From positions 2,110,501-2,174,500 of the forward strand of contig CP136495.1 of assembly GCA_032768795.1 (NCBI GenBank): DNA of 64,000 nt. The letters are read 5' to 3'. Made by a program: the position numbers and the translations under genes. The notes under the pieces were generated by a model, which saw only the letters and a list, made by a program, of their open reading frames with translations, was not told the origin of the DNA and made no database searches. Source of the DNA: Tremella fuciformis. Taxonomy: Eukaryota > Basidiomycota > Tremellomycetes > Tremellales > Tremellaceae. Shown here piece by piece: positions 37,459 through 48,390 of the stretch. Numbering within the stretch: position 1 is the stretch's first letter; each line of letters opens with the position of its first letter.

Positions 37459-38282
37459 GACGTGAGGGTGTTCTCCGAGGTCAGAGGCTTGTCAGTGAAG
37501 CTCTTTGGACTAGAGGTCTCTTATATGTCAGAGACCGAGGCGTAGAGTCATGTTGTTGATGCTGTTGGTAGCTCGCAGCAGGATGGACATTGAGCTGCGA
37601 GTGCGACTGCGCGTAGTATACACGACTCAGCCCACACGAATGCAGAGAGACAAGGAGATGGGCATTGTCAAGACCCTTCGGGCTGGACGAGATCGGAAGC
37701 GGGTGGGACAGCTGTGCTGCCCGTCGGACAGACAAGTCGAGTCGCCACGATGACGGAGGAAGGGAAGGCGTAGTCGGATGCAGGTCGAGTATTCTCACGC
37801 ATCCTTTGCTGACCAGGCATGGCTCAGCAATGTTTTGTTGTTTTCAAGGGGTCGGCGCGGTGGCGCAGGTTGAACCGAATATGATAGAACATGCTCCGGG
37901 TGCCTGTCAACTCGAGCCTCCGTCCGATGAGGTATGTCAACCAGCCCTCATCAGCTGCGAATGTGGGCGCAGGCTTGGCACTGGTCGTGAGAGGCGTCAA
38001 CATCGATGATACAATGAGCGCCATAGTGAGCAAACCGGTAGTGAATACAAACGGTTGGGCGAACGTGTAGAATGAGGGTCGAGTGAACGTACTCGATCCG
38101 TGCGTATCCACAAAGGTCACGCGTCGCATATTTCAACATTGTATGCGACGCGAGTCGAATGTCCATGAATCTGTCTACCCGACCGCAAAGTCTTACCTGG
38201 CCCACCCTCAACGTCGGTCTCACTGTCCATCGGAGAAGACGCGTCTCCTCTTGCCCCACCGCTCCCATCATCCTGTGACCGA
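37459..38282. other. Intergenic between secreted copies A and B
   Basis: 824 bp with no convincing gene. A minus-strand frame at 37824-38129 has a hydrophobic stretch but no paralog motif. Confidence 0.4.
37520..37527 (-). promoter_or_regulatory. TATA-like box, secreted copy A
   Basis: CATATAAG on the minus strand, about 62-69 nt before the ATG. Confidence 0.4.
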
Positions 38283-39085
38283 CTAAACCTGCTGCATCAC
38301 GAGGGTGATCGTCACCTGATCGGTCTCAGCGATAGACAGCGAGTAGGCGGAATTGATCGCGGCGGCCGAAGGGCCGGTATACAGCTTTCGAGCGTTGTTG
38401 GGATCCACGTAGAGGTTGGCGGCCGCGGTCCCCGCGCCCACGTAGGTGAGACCGATGTCGTCGTCGGAATCGAAGTCGGTGAAGTCCCAAGAGTTGATGC
38501 CCGCGGCGGTCGACGACGCGATCCCGGTGAAGTCGGTGACTCTGCATGTCAGAAAAGGCGTGCCTCGAATTGGACGTACGTGGTACTGCTGTCGCCACTG
38601 CTGCTGCGTACGTAGTAGTAGCGCGCAAGGTAGGTGCAGTAGGTGTACAGGGCGGCGCTGTCGGCTGGGACGTTGGCCGGGGCATAGTACGGGTCGGCGG
38701 AGGATATCTACAGAATCAGCGAGGAAGTTGCCGATGCACGGCAGAGGGCAGTCGGACCCACGTCGACCATGGCGACGTACCCGCCCGCGGCGGGGGCGAT
38801 GGCCAGGTATCCCGTAGGGTCGCTGGTGTATGCCACTTCGGCGTAGTAGGCCGTGGTGACCGTGTTACTGGTACGGGGCGCTAGCACGCGTGTAGGAGTG
38901 AACAGCTGTCGGGGTGCGTTGGGAGGTAGACCTCGTCGGAAACGCTCCGCGTTGGACATGAGGGTGCGGGTGCTCGTCGCCTTCATCGCTATGGACGAGT
39001 CATCGGGAAGCGCTCGAGCATTGACAAAACCCAGCAGTGCAAAGAGCACCAGGACTACCGAGAGGAGCATCTGGCGGGAAATCAT
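38283..39085 (-). CDS. Secreted protein, GLPP family, copy B
   Basis: Second tandem paralog. Signal peptide MISRQMLLSVVLVLFALLG, then NARALPDDSS, then MSNAERFRRGLPPNAPRQL (RR before GLPP) and TPTRVLAPRTSNTVTTAYYAEVAY. Exon 2 starts ADPYYAPANVPAD. A further intron near 38535-38580 leads to WDFTDFDSDDDIGLTYV and ETDQVTITLVMQQV. Blocks align with copies A and C over the whole length, so these are gene duplicates of the same architecture with diverged propeptides. Confidence 0.78.
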
Positions 39086-39759
39086 GGTGGAAGAAATCGC
39101 GATCTTTCAAGTTGAATGTGAGTGCATGGATCGTGATCAGCTGCGAGGCCGCTTCTTATGTGCGATGCGCCTAGCCTTCTGCTTGTTTACTGTGAGTCGA
39201 TGTCAACGGACACCACGACCGACCACATGGCCTCTGCCAAGACGACGGTCAACCACCGCGCTGCTCACGGCAAAGCGATGGAGAGGGGGTCCAAGCGGCC
39301 AAGAGAGGCTCGTGGCTTGAGAGACGGGCACACGATGAAGTGGCGCACGGGCGTGCTATACCAACCAGCAGGCTCAATCAGTCGTCATGACGAATCATCC
39401 GGCCGGTCAAGTACCAGTCAAGTGGAAACACAAAACATTCGTGCAATTGTCGAGCATGATCGTTGTGCGATATCAGTTGACCGCCTGTCGGGACGGCGCG
39501 GGGAGGCGTTCTGGGAGCCGAAGATCAAGAACATTCGGAGCGTGCCTCATGGTCCATCGGACGGGTCATGTCAACGCTCACCATTCAGTGGTGTAAATAG
39601 CGAGAAGCTGTGCCTGATTGGAGCTTCCGAGGCCGTCTCGCGCAAAATGTCCATGTGCATTCCTCAACTCCCACATCTACAGTACCGGTCGTAGTGATAC
39701 TTACCCAAACACCCTTCTTAACTCGGGTGCCACACGTGGTTGCCTCATACCAGTTTTGC
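39086..39759. other. Intergenic between secreted copies B and C
   Basis: 674 bp; no exon of the family and no repeat recognised. Confidence 0.4.
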
Positions 39760-40591
39760 TTAAACCAGCTGAGCGAGCGTCACGTAAATCTCGTCCGTCT
39801 CGGAGAGCGAGGTCGAATAAACGCTGTTGATGGTCGCAGCCGACGGGCCAGCATAGATCATGTACGGCGAGGTCGGACTGGCATAGATGTTGATGGGTGT
39901 CGAGCCGGTCGAGACATACGTCAATGCAATGTGGTGTGAGGAGTCAAAGTCGGAAAAGTCGAAGACCTGAGTGCCCGTTGCTGTCGAAACGGTGGTACCA
40001 GTGAAGGTGTTGACACTGTCCCCAGTCAGAGGAGCGTATAGCTAGGCGACATGCACTCACCCTGCTGTGCCCGCTGCGACAGACTGAATGTAGAAGTTCC
40101 CAGAGTAAGCTGTAGGACTAGTGTACAGCTGCACACTGTCCGCGGGAACGTTGGCAGGGGCATAGTAGGTATCAGCAGACGACGATGTGCTCTGCGTGTC
40201 AGCATCTAAGTCTGCGGCGCTTCAGGCATCTTGTGTCTGTAACAAGGAAACGCACGACCCAGGCCAGGTGGCCGCTGGAACCTGGAGTGAGAGCGAGGTA
40301 GCCAACAACCGCGGAAGGGGCATCGACATAGGCGATCTCAGCGACGTAGGCGGTCGTCACGACATTACTGGTGCGTGGCGCGAGGGCACGCGCTGCGTGG
40401 GTGGGGTCGTACACCTGTCTTGGGCTGTTGGGCGGGAGACCGCGTTTGAAGCGCTCGGCGTTGGACAGACGGGGCTCACGGCGGGCGCGAGTGTGCAGCG
40501 TGTCGCTAGGCGGGAGCGAGATGGAATTGACCAGTGTGAGGAATGCCGCCAGGACCACGGTCCCAGATAGTATGGAGTTGCGAAAGAGCAT
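39760..40591 (-). CDS. Secreted protein, GLPP family, copy C
   Basis: Third tandem paralog. MLFRNSILSGTVVLAAFLTL is the signal peptide; LSNAERFKRGLPPNSPRQV follows, then ALAPRTSNVVTTAYVAEIAY. Later exons have DTYYAPANVPAD, VFDFSDFDSSHHIALTYV, SPTSPYMIYAGPSAATINS and YSTSLSETDEIYVTLAQLV. Two introns, near 40190-40250 and 40035-40060. A dibasic RARREPRLSN precedes the KR-GLPP site, so two processing steps are possible. The start at 40591 is the first ATG before a strong hydrophobic core. Confidence 0.78.
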
Positions 40592-41120
40592 CTTGTCTTG
40601 GATCTGTCGTTGGGGTAACTCAGAAGTTGTGTGTCTGGTGTCGGTTAAGGAGTCGAGGAAGCTGTTTGACAACTTGTTCCTTTTAAAGACCTTCAATGAG
40701 GTTCGATGTTGTTACCGGTGTTTACATCACGACCGGAGACCGCCTCCGGACTACTGGGGCGTCAGAGGCGGCCTGGCATGCGAGTGGGCACGCCATGATT
40801 TCCAGAGTCGCTAGGGATGAGTGATTTGGGAACCGAAAGCTTCCATGAATCAGCGTCCGACAAAGCACAGAGCGAGCGCTCCCGAGTGTAGCTGACTGCT
40901 CGTCAGACGGATCAAATGGCGTGGCCTCGCGTGCTAGCGAAAGCAGGTCGAACGCATGGAAGCAGAGACGGCGAGGATCACGGCGGAGATCGGGTGCAAT
41001 CCGGGTCTCCGTGTTCTTCTGACCAACCCATGGATCATGTCTTTGTTGTTGAATGTTCTGTTGTCTCGGTCCGGAAGCAGCAGGAACGGTTCCTACTGAT
41101 GGACTCGACGTTTGATCTAG
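40592..41120. other. Intergenic, left of inverted-repeat element
   Basis: 529 bp; a minus-strand open frame reaches into the mobile element and has no family features. Base composition becomes AT-rich from about 41110. Confidence 0.4.
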
Positions 41121-41440
41121 GAGCGAATTTTTTAAATACCACCGATTACAATAAATATTATGACAATTAGCACTCTTTGGGAAACAGTAATCTCCGGTAA
41201 CACTTTGTGGGGTCCCGGTCGCAAACATTACAAAAAAAGCTAATGAACCGACTTAGAGAAAATAATCTCATTACCCCTAACCTCCTAAACCCCTAACCCC
41301 CTAATGCCCCTAACCCCCTAATGTCCACCGCACTTTTCTAATGCCTTTTCCTAATGAGTGTTATTGGAGAAACTTCGGGCAAAAAGAGTGCTAGTTGCGA
41401 TAATATAATTTGCTGCCGGTGGTATTTAAGAAATTAGCTC
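41121..41440. mobile_element. MITE-like inverted-repeat element with telomere-like core
   Basis: A 320-bp AT-rich island in GC-rich DNA. Its ends are inverted repeats: GAGCGAATTTTTTAAATACC at 41121 and, on the other strand from 41440, GAGCTAATTTCTTAAATACC, both followed by ACCG. Farther in, both arms carry TAGCACTCTTT. Flanks TTTGATCTAG (41111-41120) and TTTAATCTAG (41441-41450) match 9 of 10 and look like a target duplication, a length seen with Mutator-like transposons. The centre (about 41272-41330) holds repeated CCCCTAA units. No coding capacity, so non-autonomous. Confidence 0.75.
41272..41324. repeat. Degenerate telomere-like CCCCTAA repeats
   Basis: Several near-copies of CCCCTAA / CCCCCTAA, the complement of the TTAGGGG-type repeat used by tremellomycete telomeres, with interspersed variant units. 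Internal to the inverted-repeat element. Confidence 0.7.
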
Positions 41441-41857
41441 TTTAATCTAGGCTTGAGAATCATGCAAGTCACCGCGGCTGGCATCTCAGTCGGGCATGCT
41501 CAACGTCATGATGAAGAATGATGTGTGCTCGAACCGCCCGCGCAACACTGCAGCCTGCCAGTCGGTTAACGATCCAGCGGTAAAAGGGTCTGACAGTCAC
41601 CATGACTCGGTTTCCCTCGGCTTGGACCTGTCAATCCTCCCAGGCTTGTCGCCTCTCTCAAGAAGAAAGAGAAAGCAAAGCAGAACGGTGGATCGAACGC
41701 GCATTGTCCATTGAGACAGATCAGACTTAGGGGTATTCCCTCACTTAGTCGTAACGGGCGAACGCATCTTGACTCCATGGTCAGATTCTTATGCGCACCA
41801 GTTCTATTATCACGACATGAATGCCCTCGCCGTACGACAGTCTGCTCATGTGGAATT
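41441..41857. other. Intergenic, right of inverted-repeat element
   Basis: 417 bp to the stop of the Zn2Cys6 gene; apart from the putative target duplication nothing was recognised. Confidence 0.4.
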
Positions 41858-43838
41858 TCAAGCAGCATTCATCAGCTCCGAAACAAAGGCCACCGCCTCC
41901 GCATCAAGCTCGAGACCCTCAAAGCCCCATAGACCCAACTCCTGCGCTGCACGTATAGACGCCTCTGTATCGAAGCCGCTCGTGATGCGACCGAAGCGCG
42001 TGCCGAGGGTGGTCAGGATATTATGGTATTGCTGGGTCCGTGGACTGTTCAGGAATCGCAGTGCTGTGTCCAGCTCCGTGTCGTCCGTCTTGAGGGCGTG
42101 CGGTGTGGACGGGGCAGCCCTTATCATGGTCAGCGCGATGACCTAGGACGCGCAGGGAGTTCCTCGACCCACCACGAGCAGTAGAGTAACGTCAGGCCGC
42201 TGAAGAACATAGTCTGAGCACCAGAAAAGCCAGGGAGTATGTCATCTACCAGCCCGTACTCCATCGTCCTGGCTCCAATGGTGATGACTGCTCGGGCTGC
42301 GCCCATACAAAGATCGAGCACTTCGGCGGGTGGAGTGGGGAAGCTGGGACTGGGACGATAGAGTAGCAGGGTGGCCTGATGGAAGGCGAGATTGAGGATG
42401 AGGCGCTCGACCGTGTCGGCGTTGGTGACGGAGGGTATCTCCTGCGCCCACGAGGCCAAGCGGGTCTGGATTTGGAGGACTCTGGCGGATGTCTCCTCCA
42501 GCGTTGTTCCCGGGCGGTCGCGAGGCCGACTGATGTCAGCTTAGGTTGGGGGTGCGGTCATGATCTCAGACTCACGTCGTATATACACATTCAAGGATCT
42601 CTCCCAGCAGGCTTCGCTGCTCGATCATGTGCAATGCCGGCTTGTAGTCGATAGTGACCCTCTCGGATCCCAAGAACGTCGCCATCTCCTGTGGCAGATG
42701 AACGAGAAGCTCCCGGGGATAGTACTGGTCGATCGCTGTTGTCAGCTAAGAGTATGCGCCTTCACTGAAGGAGCTCACCCTCTTTGCGTATGGCAAGCAC
42801 CCTGCATACACCCGAGGCGATCTGTCGCTCCAGACAGTACGTCGCCCACCACAGCTTGCGTCCCGGCTCATTGTCTCCTCCTCCATAATGCCTATGATAT
42901 CCCAGCTCAATACAGAGGCGGATAGCCTGTCCAATGACCTGCCAGCAATTGAGGCTCGGCTTCTCCCACGTCCCCAGACCGTAGACGCAGAGAAGGAGCA
43001 TCGCCCGCACCGAGTCGACGTTGCTGGCTGCCAGCACTGGATTGATAGTCCCTACTGCCGATCGGTAGTACTCCTCTGGCGAGTACTGATCGTTGGCATC
43101 CGGGGCAGCGATGGCGAAGACCATATTGAGCGAGAAGCGGCCGAAATTGTCGAGACGCGTCTTCCGATCGTACAGCGCGACCAGGTCGGTCGCCAGTCTG
43201 TTGAGGTCAAGAAAGGGGTACCACCTATGCGTGCGGGCGAGGTATCGCCTGACGTAGATGACTGCCAGTGCACGAGGGGGATATGGGGCACGAAGCACTA
43301 CTGGGTTGAGACCCTCCATCTCACTGTCGAACGACAGCTCTTCCTGCCCTTCAAGCCGGAGGGCAGAGGTGATGAGTCGGGTGAGGGTCACGCCCGACAT
43401 ACTCCCGACTGCACGTCAGCGTTGAGGCCCAGAGAGAGACGAGGACAGCGTACTGTACGAGCCATTAGCCCGCAGGCTCAGCAGGCCCACTTCCTCGACG
43501 AGGGGCTCGATGGAGTACTCCTTCTGCGGCTTGGGCTGGAGCGTCGTGCCTGTCTTGACGCCCGCTATCCAACGATCCGCCTCGTATGTGTGTGCCACCA
43601 GCCCCTGCAGCCACTTGATGCGCGCCTCGAGCTGCTCGACATGGCGCTGCGTCCAGAGCACGCAGTCCGAGACGTTGCAGTCGGGGAGTTTCGCCTTGTT
43701 GCACGGCCCGCAGGAGGGGATCGCCCCGTCGCACTTGACCTTGCGGGTCTGGCAGCGCGCACAGGACTTGACGAGCCGTGCGCCGGTCGGCAGGGGCGTC
43801 TCGTCCGACTCTGGTCTCAAACGAAAGTCTGTAGGCAT
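41858..43838 (-). CDS. Zn2Cys6 transcription factor with fungal_trans domain
   Basis: Start at 43838 (MPTDFRLRPESDE). The DNA-binding cluster is CARCQTRKVKCDGAIPSC followed by GPCNKAKLPDC, that is CX2CX6CX6CX2CX7C. A coiled-coil-like linker follows (VEQLEARIKWLQGL). The middle domain has RRYLARTHRWYPFLDL, NCWQVIGQAIRLCIELGYHRHY and WWATYCLERQIA, the signature of the fungal-specific regulatory domain. Later exons give PQEMATFLGS and HQATLLLYRPSP. At least four short introns. It heads a group containing two transporters and an oxygenase, which it may control (inference). Confidence 0.9.
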
Positions 43839-44193
43839 GTCGCAGGACCGAGATGAGAGAGTTGAAAACAAGGATTGTTCAGCCAGCGTTCTGACTCTTC
43901 AGCAGCACCTCGGAAGATAAGTGGGAGATACCAGGGCTATGAAAGACCCTGATATGCTCTCTCGGTGTCGACCGAGTAGAGCCCTGAACATTGCATCTCC
44001 ATCTCTAGCCAAAGAGGCAATAGGCATCCCTGTTACGGATCAAGCCTCCGGTCGACCTTATCGTCACGATCTCGCAAGGGTTCCAAGCTTTCGAGTGGAA
44101 GCGTCACGCAAGCCTTGTCTCCACGGCGACAGTATATCTATGACCTCCGTCGCTGTAAGTACAGCTGTAACTGAGCATTGGCGGCCGCTGACA
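43839..44193. other. Intergenic
   Basis: 355 bp between the regulator start and the exporter stop; nothing recognised. Confidence 0.4.
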
Positions 44194-46306
44194 CTAGACA
44201 ACAAGGTCGTCTTTCGTCGTCGGGCCTTGTTCAGAAGGCGCAAAAGCCGCTGCTTCGCTGAGCACAACATCCTCATCCTTCTCCCCCGCGTCTTTCGCAA
44301 TCCCAAGCGTCCGCAGACCAAGCACGACAATGACGCTGACTATCGCGTCAGTTGGTACCTGCTCAGGAGAGATGTCTCACCAAACCATGTCGCCGCAGCG
44401 TTCAGCCAAAAAGCGCTGCGCGTCCCGTTCAATATACTGCCGGAAGCCTCGTGCCGCTTTGAAATGACCAAGCTGGAGATGGCGACACCCAAGGAACTGC
44501 CGATGGTGTATGAGCTCTGGAAGACCGCGCCGCCTACAGATCGCTCGTCCTCCTTGACGAGATTTGCTGCCAGAACGTTTCCAATGCAGATCGTGCTGCG
44601 AAGAATGGTCAGTCAGAGGTGACGAGGCTCGGGGGGATGCCCACAAGTCAATGCCCCATGGCAATAGTAGTTGTGCGGTGAAGCCAGTGGCCCAGTAGTT
44701 GGCGGAGGCAGGGACGAGGGCGTAGATGACCGACGAGAGCCTAGTGTGATCAGTCAAACTTCGAGTCGAGACCGTGAATGTCTCACGCAGTGATCATCGT
44801 ACTGGCCATGATGAGTAGCGGCGCTCTCACCCGAGTGGACAGATACATGGCGACGCACTGTCATTGTCATCAGCTTTGCTCTTCTGTAGGTCACGCACAT
44901 ACCCCCGCAATGATACCAAGCAGGTTGCAAGGTAGGAGATGCACCGCATTCATCAATGCCGAGTCGCCCATGACATTCTGGTAGAAGATGGTAGCACAGT
45001 AGACCCAGCCGGAGGCGCCGAAGAACGAGAAAAAAGACGCTAGGAGGACGAACGTAAATCGGCCGCGTTGTCGGGTGAAGAGGGAGAACTTTGCAGCGGG
45101 CGGGATGGAGGTCGCCTTGCGCTCAAGGTATCGTTCCCATAGCAGAAACAGCCCGAAGAGCAGAATAGACACTACGAGCAGGACAATGACGTCTGCGCAA
45201 ACGTCAGCGATGTTGAGGACTCTGAGCGAACCCACAAGGTGTATGCCAGCCGGTGCTGACGATGCCAGACTGCACCATGCTGAACATGAAGAGGCTGATT
45301 GCTGCCGTGACGAGGAAACCACCTAACCAGTCAAGTCTCGGCAGGGCGGATCCGGTAGTGTTGAGCAGTCGGCCGGGAAAGGCGAGCCAGCCAACACCAA
45401 GGGGAATGAGGGAGAGGGCAGCGAGGATGTAGTAGAGGTACGACCACGAGCGATGACTTGCATATGCTCAGCCGAGACCCGATAGCGAGGACAACGACAA
45501 CGAGGACCTACTGCTTGATTCCGGCGATCCCACCGCCAAGGATGGTCCCGGTGGAAGCACCGATTGGCCCTCCGAGCCCAAAAGCAGCAAAGACCATGCT
45601 TCGCTCGGGCTCATGCGTGATGATCTCGCCAATCAGGCCGAATCCAGCTGGGCACGCCAGGGCGAGCCCCAGTCCGGCAAAGGCGCGCATGACGAAGAGA
45701 GCGGCGAGCGGCTATTGGGGCATGTCAACGTCTGACACGGGAGGTCCTCTGCCCATACTTGCCTTGACGACGGCCGAGATGATATTGAAGACCAGGAACA
45801 CGAAGAGGCCAAGCAGGTAACAGAATTTCCGCCCGTATATATCTGCCACTCTGCCGCAGAACAGCAATCCGCTCAGTAGTGAGCTTGAGATCACTGGGTC
45901 CAGGACAAGGAAAAGACTTGCCAGCCATAAGCGACGCCATAAGCGGAAACTACCTGCTCTGATCAGCATTGACTTTTGCTTCAGTTGTAGCCTCTAACCC
46001 ATTGCACCTCAAGTTCGGCCACTCCATAGTCTCGCGCCATTGCGGGGATCGTCAAGGTCACGGCTTGACTCGACACTGCCTTTGAAGCTCTCAGCGTTTC
46101 AATTCTCGAGTGTCCTCATCCTGACTTACGCCTAAGAAGTACGTCAGAAGCATGATGCAGGCTAATGTGACGACCCGAAAGACTGACGGCCGCGATGATG
46201 CGCGCCGGGCGTTCATGGCTCTCCATGTCAGATCGGCCCCGATAGCTGTGGGGCCATTTGTGACTGGGATGCTGGCATCGGCTACGGGTGTTGGCTCTTC
46301 GTTCAT
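44194..46306 (-). CDS. Major facilitator superfamily exporter (DHA2/ATR1-like)
   Basis: Drug:H+ antiporter type of plasma-membrane transporter. Exons joined across about eight introns give ACIMLLTYFLG, SSQAVTLTIPAMARDYGV, VQWVVSAYGVAYG, LFCGRVADIYGRKFCYLLGL (the GRxADxxGRK loop), MRAFAGLGLALACPAGFGLI, GPIGASTGTILGGGIAG, and later NVLAANLVKEDERSVGGAVFQ and SYTIGSSLGVAI. The last exon runs from VSVIVVLGLRTLGI to the stop at 44194, beyond an earlier apparent stop. The hydrophilic N-terminus MNEEPTPVADAS is cytosolic. Substrate unknown. Confidence 0.87.
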
Positions 46307-46645
46307 GGTTGAGCGGTAGCGGGAGCCGCATCTGCAGCTTCGAGCAGCTTATGAGTGTCGATCCGCAAGTATGCCACACCGAGCACTGACGACCATAGCC
46401 GAGTTCCGCACGGTGGTTCCGCAAAAAACCGATACTTATTTGCCGCGATGCCGCGGTCTCTGACCGTAGACGGGACTGCCGAGGAGCACCTTGACACTGA
46501 GCACTGACTGCCGGCTCATAGGCTCTTCTCTGGCCACCTGTTTTGAGGAAGGGGCCATCTGCCGGGTCATCTGCATCAAAGTACGAGCGCCTCATGGGGC
46601 GTCGACAGGCAAAGCATATGCATGATGCGGTAATACACGTATGAC
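46307..46645. other. Intergenic
   Basis: 339 bp. A minus-strand frame is open across it but has no start, family motif or support. Confidence 0.4.
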
Positions 46646-47918
46646 TCACACTGGCTCGAGGACATAGATGCCCTTGAAGTATTGCCGGTTGTACTTGACG
46701 CCGTCCTTATGTACAATGTCCTCTGGCATCGTCTGCGACCGCAAAACGCGAGCGACACGCCACTCCTCGGCCGTAGGGATCTGCGACGCGCCGACCGACT
46801 CTTCACCCGCCTCGAAACGATCTACGTAGCCCTCGCGTCGGAGCAACGGGGACTGGGTGAGGGGAGCAAGCGACACGTCGTTCTTGGCGGCGCAAAAGAG
46901 TCCAATGGTGAGCCGGTGTTCATGTGCCTGATCCGGCGGACATGAGGACACTCGATGTCGCGTAGCAGGCAGGTGACCACCCGAGATGAACTCGAGGACC
47001 TCGCCGAGGTTGACGACCATGCCACCGTGTTTGTACGGGACCCAGCGCCACTTGTTGTCGCGGCCAAGAACTTGCAGGGCGGCAATAGGCTGAGAGAGGA
47101 GGAGAGTCGTGTTGCCGTAGTCTGCTGATCAGCCGGGCCGGCGAATGGGAGCAGTGGCTCACCCTGATGTCCGTGCATCTGCACGCCGCCGGCGGCTTTG
47201 CTTCTTTCCTGGGTACTGGGGTGGAACATCATTTGGCGGAAATAGCCCTCGCCAATGCTGCCGTTGTGAGACTGGACGTTGTCCCACAGCCACGTCTCGG
47301 GCAGCTCGAGCATGCGCGAGAGCATGGCGAGGAGACGGTAGTTGACATAGTCGTGTAGATGCTGCGAGTCAGCAGACATACGGGCTTTGTGACAGGGGGT
47401 ACTCACCTCGTTGAACTCCTTGATGTCCTGGAGGTACGGCCGCATGGCAGCGGGGAGGTGGTCGCCGTCGACGAAGGACGGGCTGTACCAGTTGAATGAC
47501 TCGACGTTGTCCTTGACACCTTTGGAGATGTCCCAGTAGCCGCGAGGCTTGTACCCGGTGTATTTGCCCGTGTCGAGGTACTTCCACTGCAGTCGCTCCT
47601 TCTCCTCGGGCGTGATGTTGTTGTCGATCAGAACATGCTGAGCTATCGCAAACTGCATGTCGATCTGGGGTCAGGCGACACTCATCGCGCCAGGGAGCGG
47701 CTCACCTGCTCTTGGGTCAGGCCAAAGTCCTCCAAGAAGAAGAAGCCATCTTCTCGGACGGCCCGCTTGAACTCCTGGAAGACCGCCTCTCGCTCCTCCG
47801 GCACAGGCGAGTCCACCTGGGATAGCTTAATGGTGCGCAAGTTGCAGTACTCGATGTCGGCCTTTGTCGTCGGTGGGGCGACATACTTGCGGAACGGGGG
47901 CTTGGTAGCGATAGGCAT
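46646..47918 (-). CDS. 2-oxoglutarate/Fe(II) oxygenase (isopenicillin-N-synthase-like)
   Basis: Fe(II) dioxygenase of the IPNS/gibberellin-oxidase group. MPIATKPPFRKYVAPP starts at 47918. The DIOX_N part is FKRAVREDGFFFLEDFGLTQEQV, a landmark near 47790-47720. The iron site is HGHQDYGNTTLLL (HxD) with the distal His in GHLPATRHRV. The 2-oxoglutarate Arg is in AHEHRLTIGLF. Introns near 47690, 47400, 47130 and 46960 are short. The C-terminus KYNRQYFKGIYVLEPV ends at 46646. It diverges from a Dal5-type permease across 472 bp, so it may act on an imported nutrient (inference). Confidence 0.88.
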
Positions 47919-48390
47919 GGTGGTGTTGAACGCGGTACGACCACGACAGGCGGTGTCGAGCGTCTCTTAAGTCCATTCAGTCCCTCCACCTCACCGGTCT
48001 CAAGTCCGGGCGTCCCTCAGAGGGCATGGCACGGGGGGTCCCGAAGATGATAAGCGCTCCGGGCAATCCCAATGGACCCGAACGCCCCATGCTCGTCCTT
48101 GTCCGTAGCGGATCGCGCCAACCAGGAAGGCAATAACGAGAAGAAGGGCAGAAACTCCCAGGCTTTGCCAAGACGCTATTCACAGGGTGTCACCAGGTTT
48201 TCCTCAGGGCCTCGGCATTATCTCGCCCCAATCGACGCCTCAAGCTCTGTAACCCCGAAGGCAGCTGATAACGAGCGAGAGCTCGACTTTGACAGTTCGG
48301 CTGTGAGCGAATCCCAAGACAGATATAACCGCATGCTGTTCAGTCGTCTACTTCTCCACGACCCATCCACTCCTCGCTCTCTCAATCGCC
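47919..48390. promoter_or_regulatory. Divergent promoter region, oxygenase / permease
   Basis: 472 bp between head-to-head starts; no coding exon recognised. Confidence 0.45.

Noticed and set aside
37824..38129. 101-codon minus-strand frame with a hydrophobic segment
   Set aside because: No signal-peptide start, no homology to the neighbouring secreted family, and no splice extension that improves it.
40722..41228. 168-codon minus-strand frame
   Set aside because: Begins inside the inverted-repeat element and has no protein features.
41272..41324. A chromosome end
   Set aside because: The telomere-like units are few, degenerate and enclosed by an inverted-repeat element with genes on both sides, so this is interstitial.
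46116..46649. 177-codon frame spanning the gap between oxygenase and exporter
   Set aside because: Could extend the oxygenase by splicing at its last codon, but the extension is unlike any oxygenase C-terminus and runs into the exporter gene.
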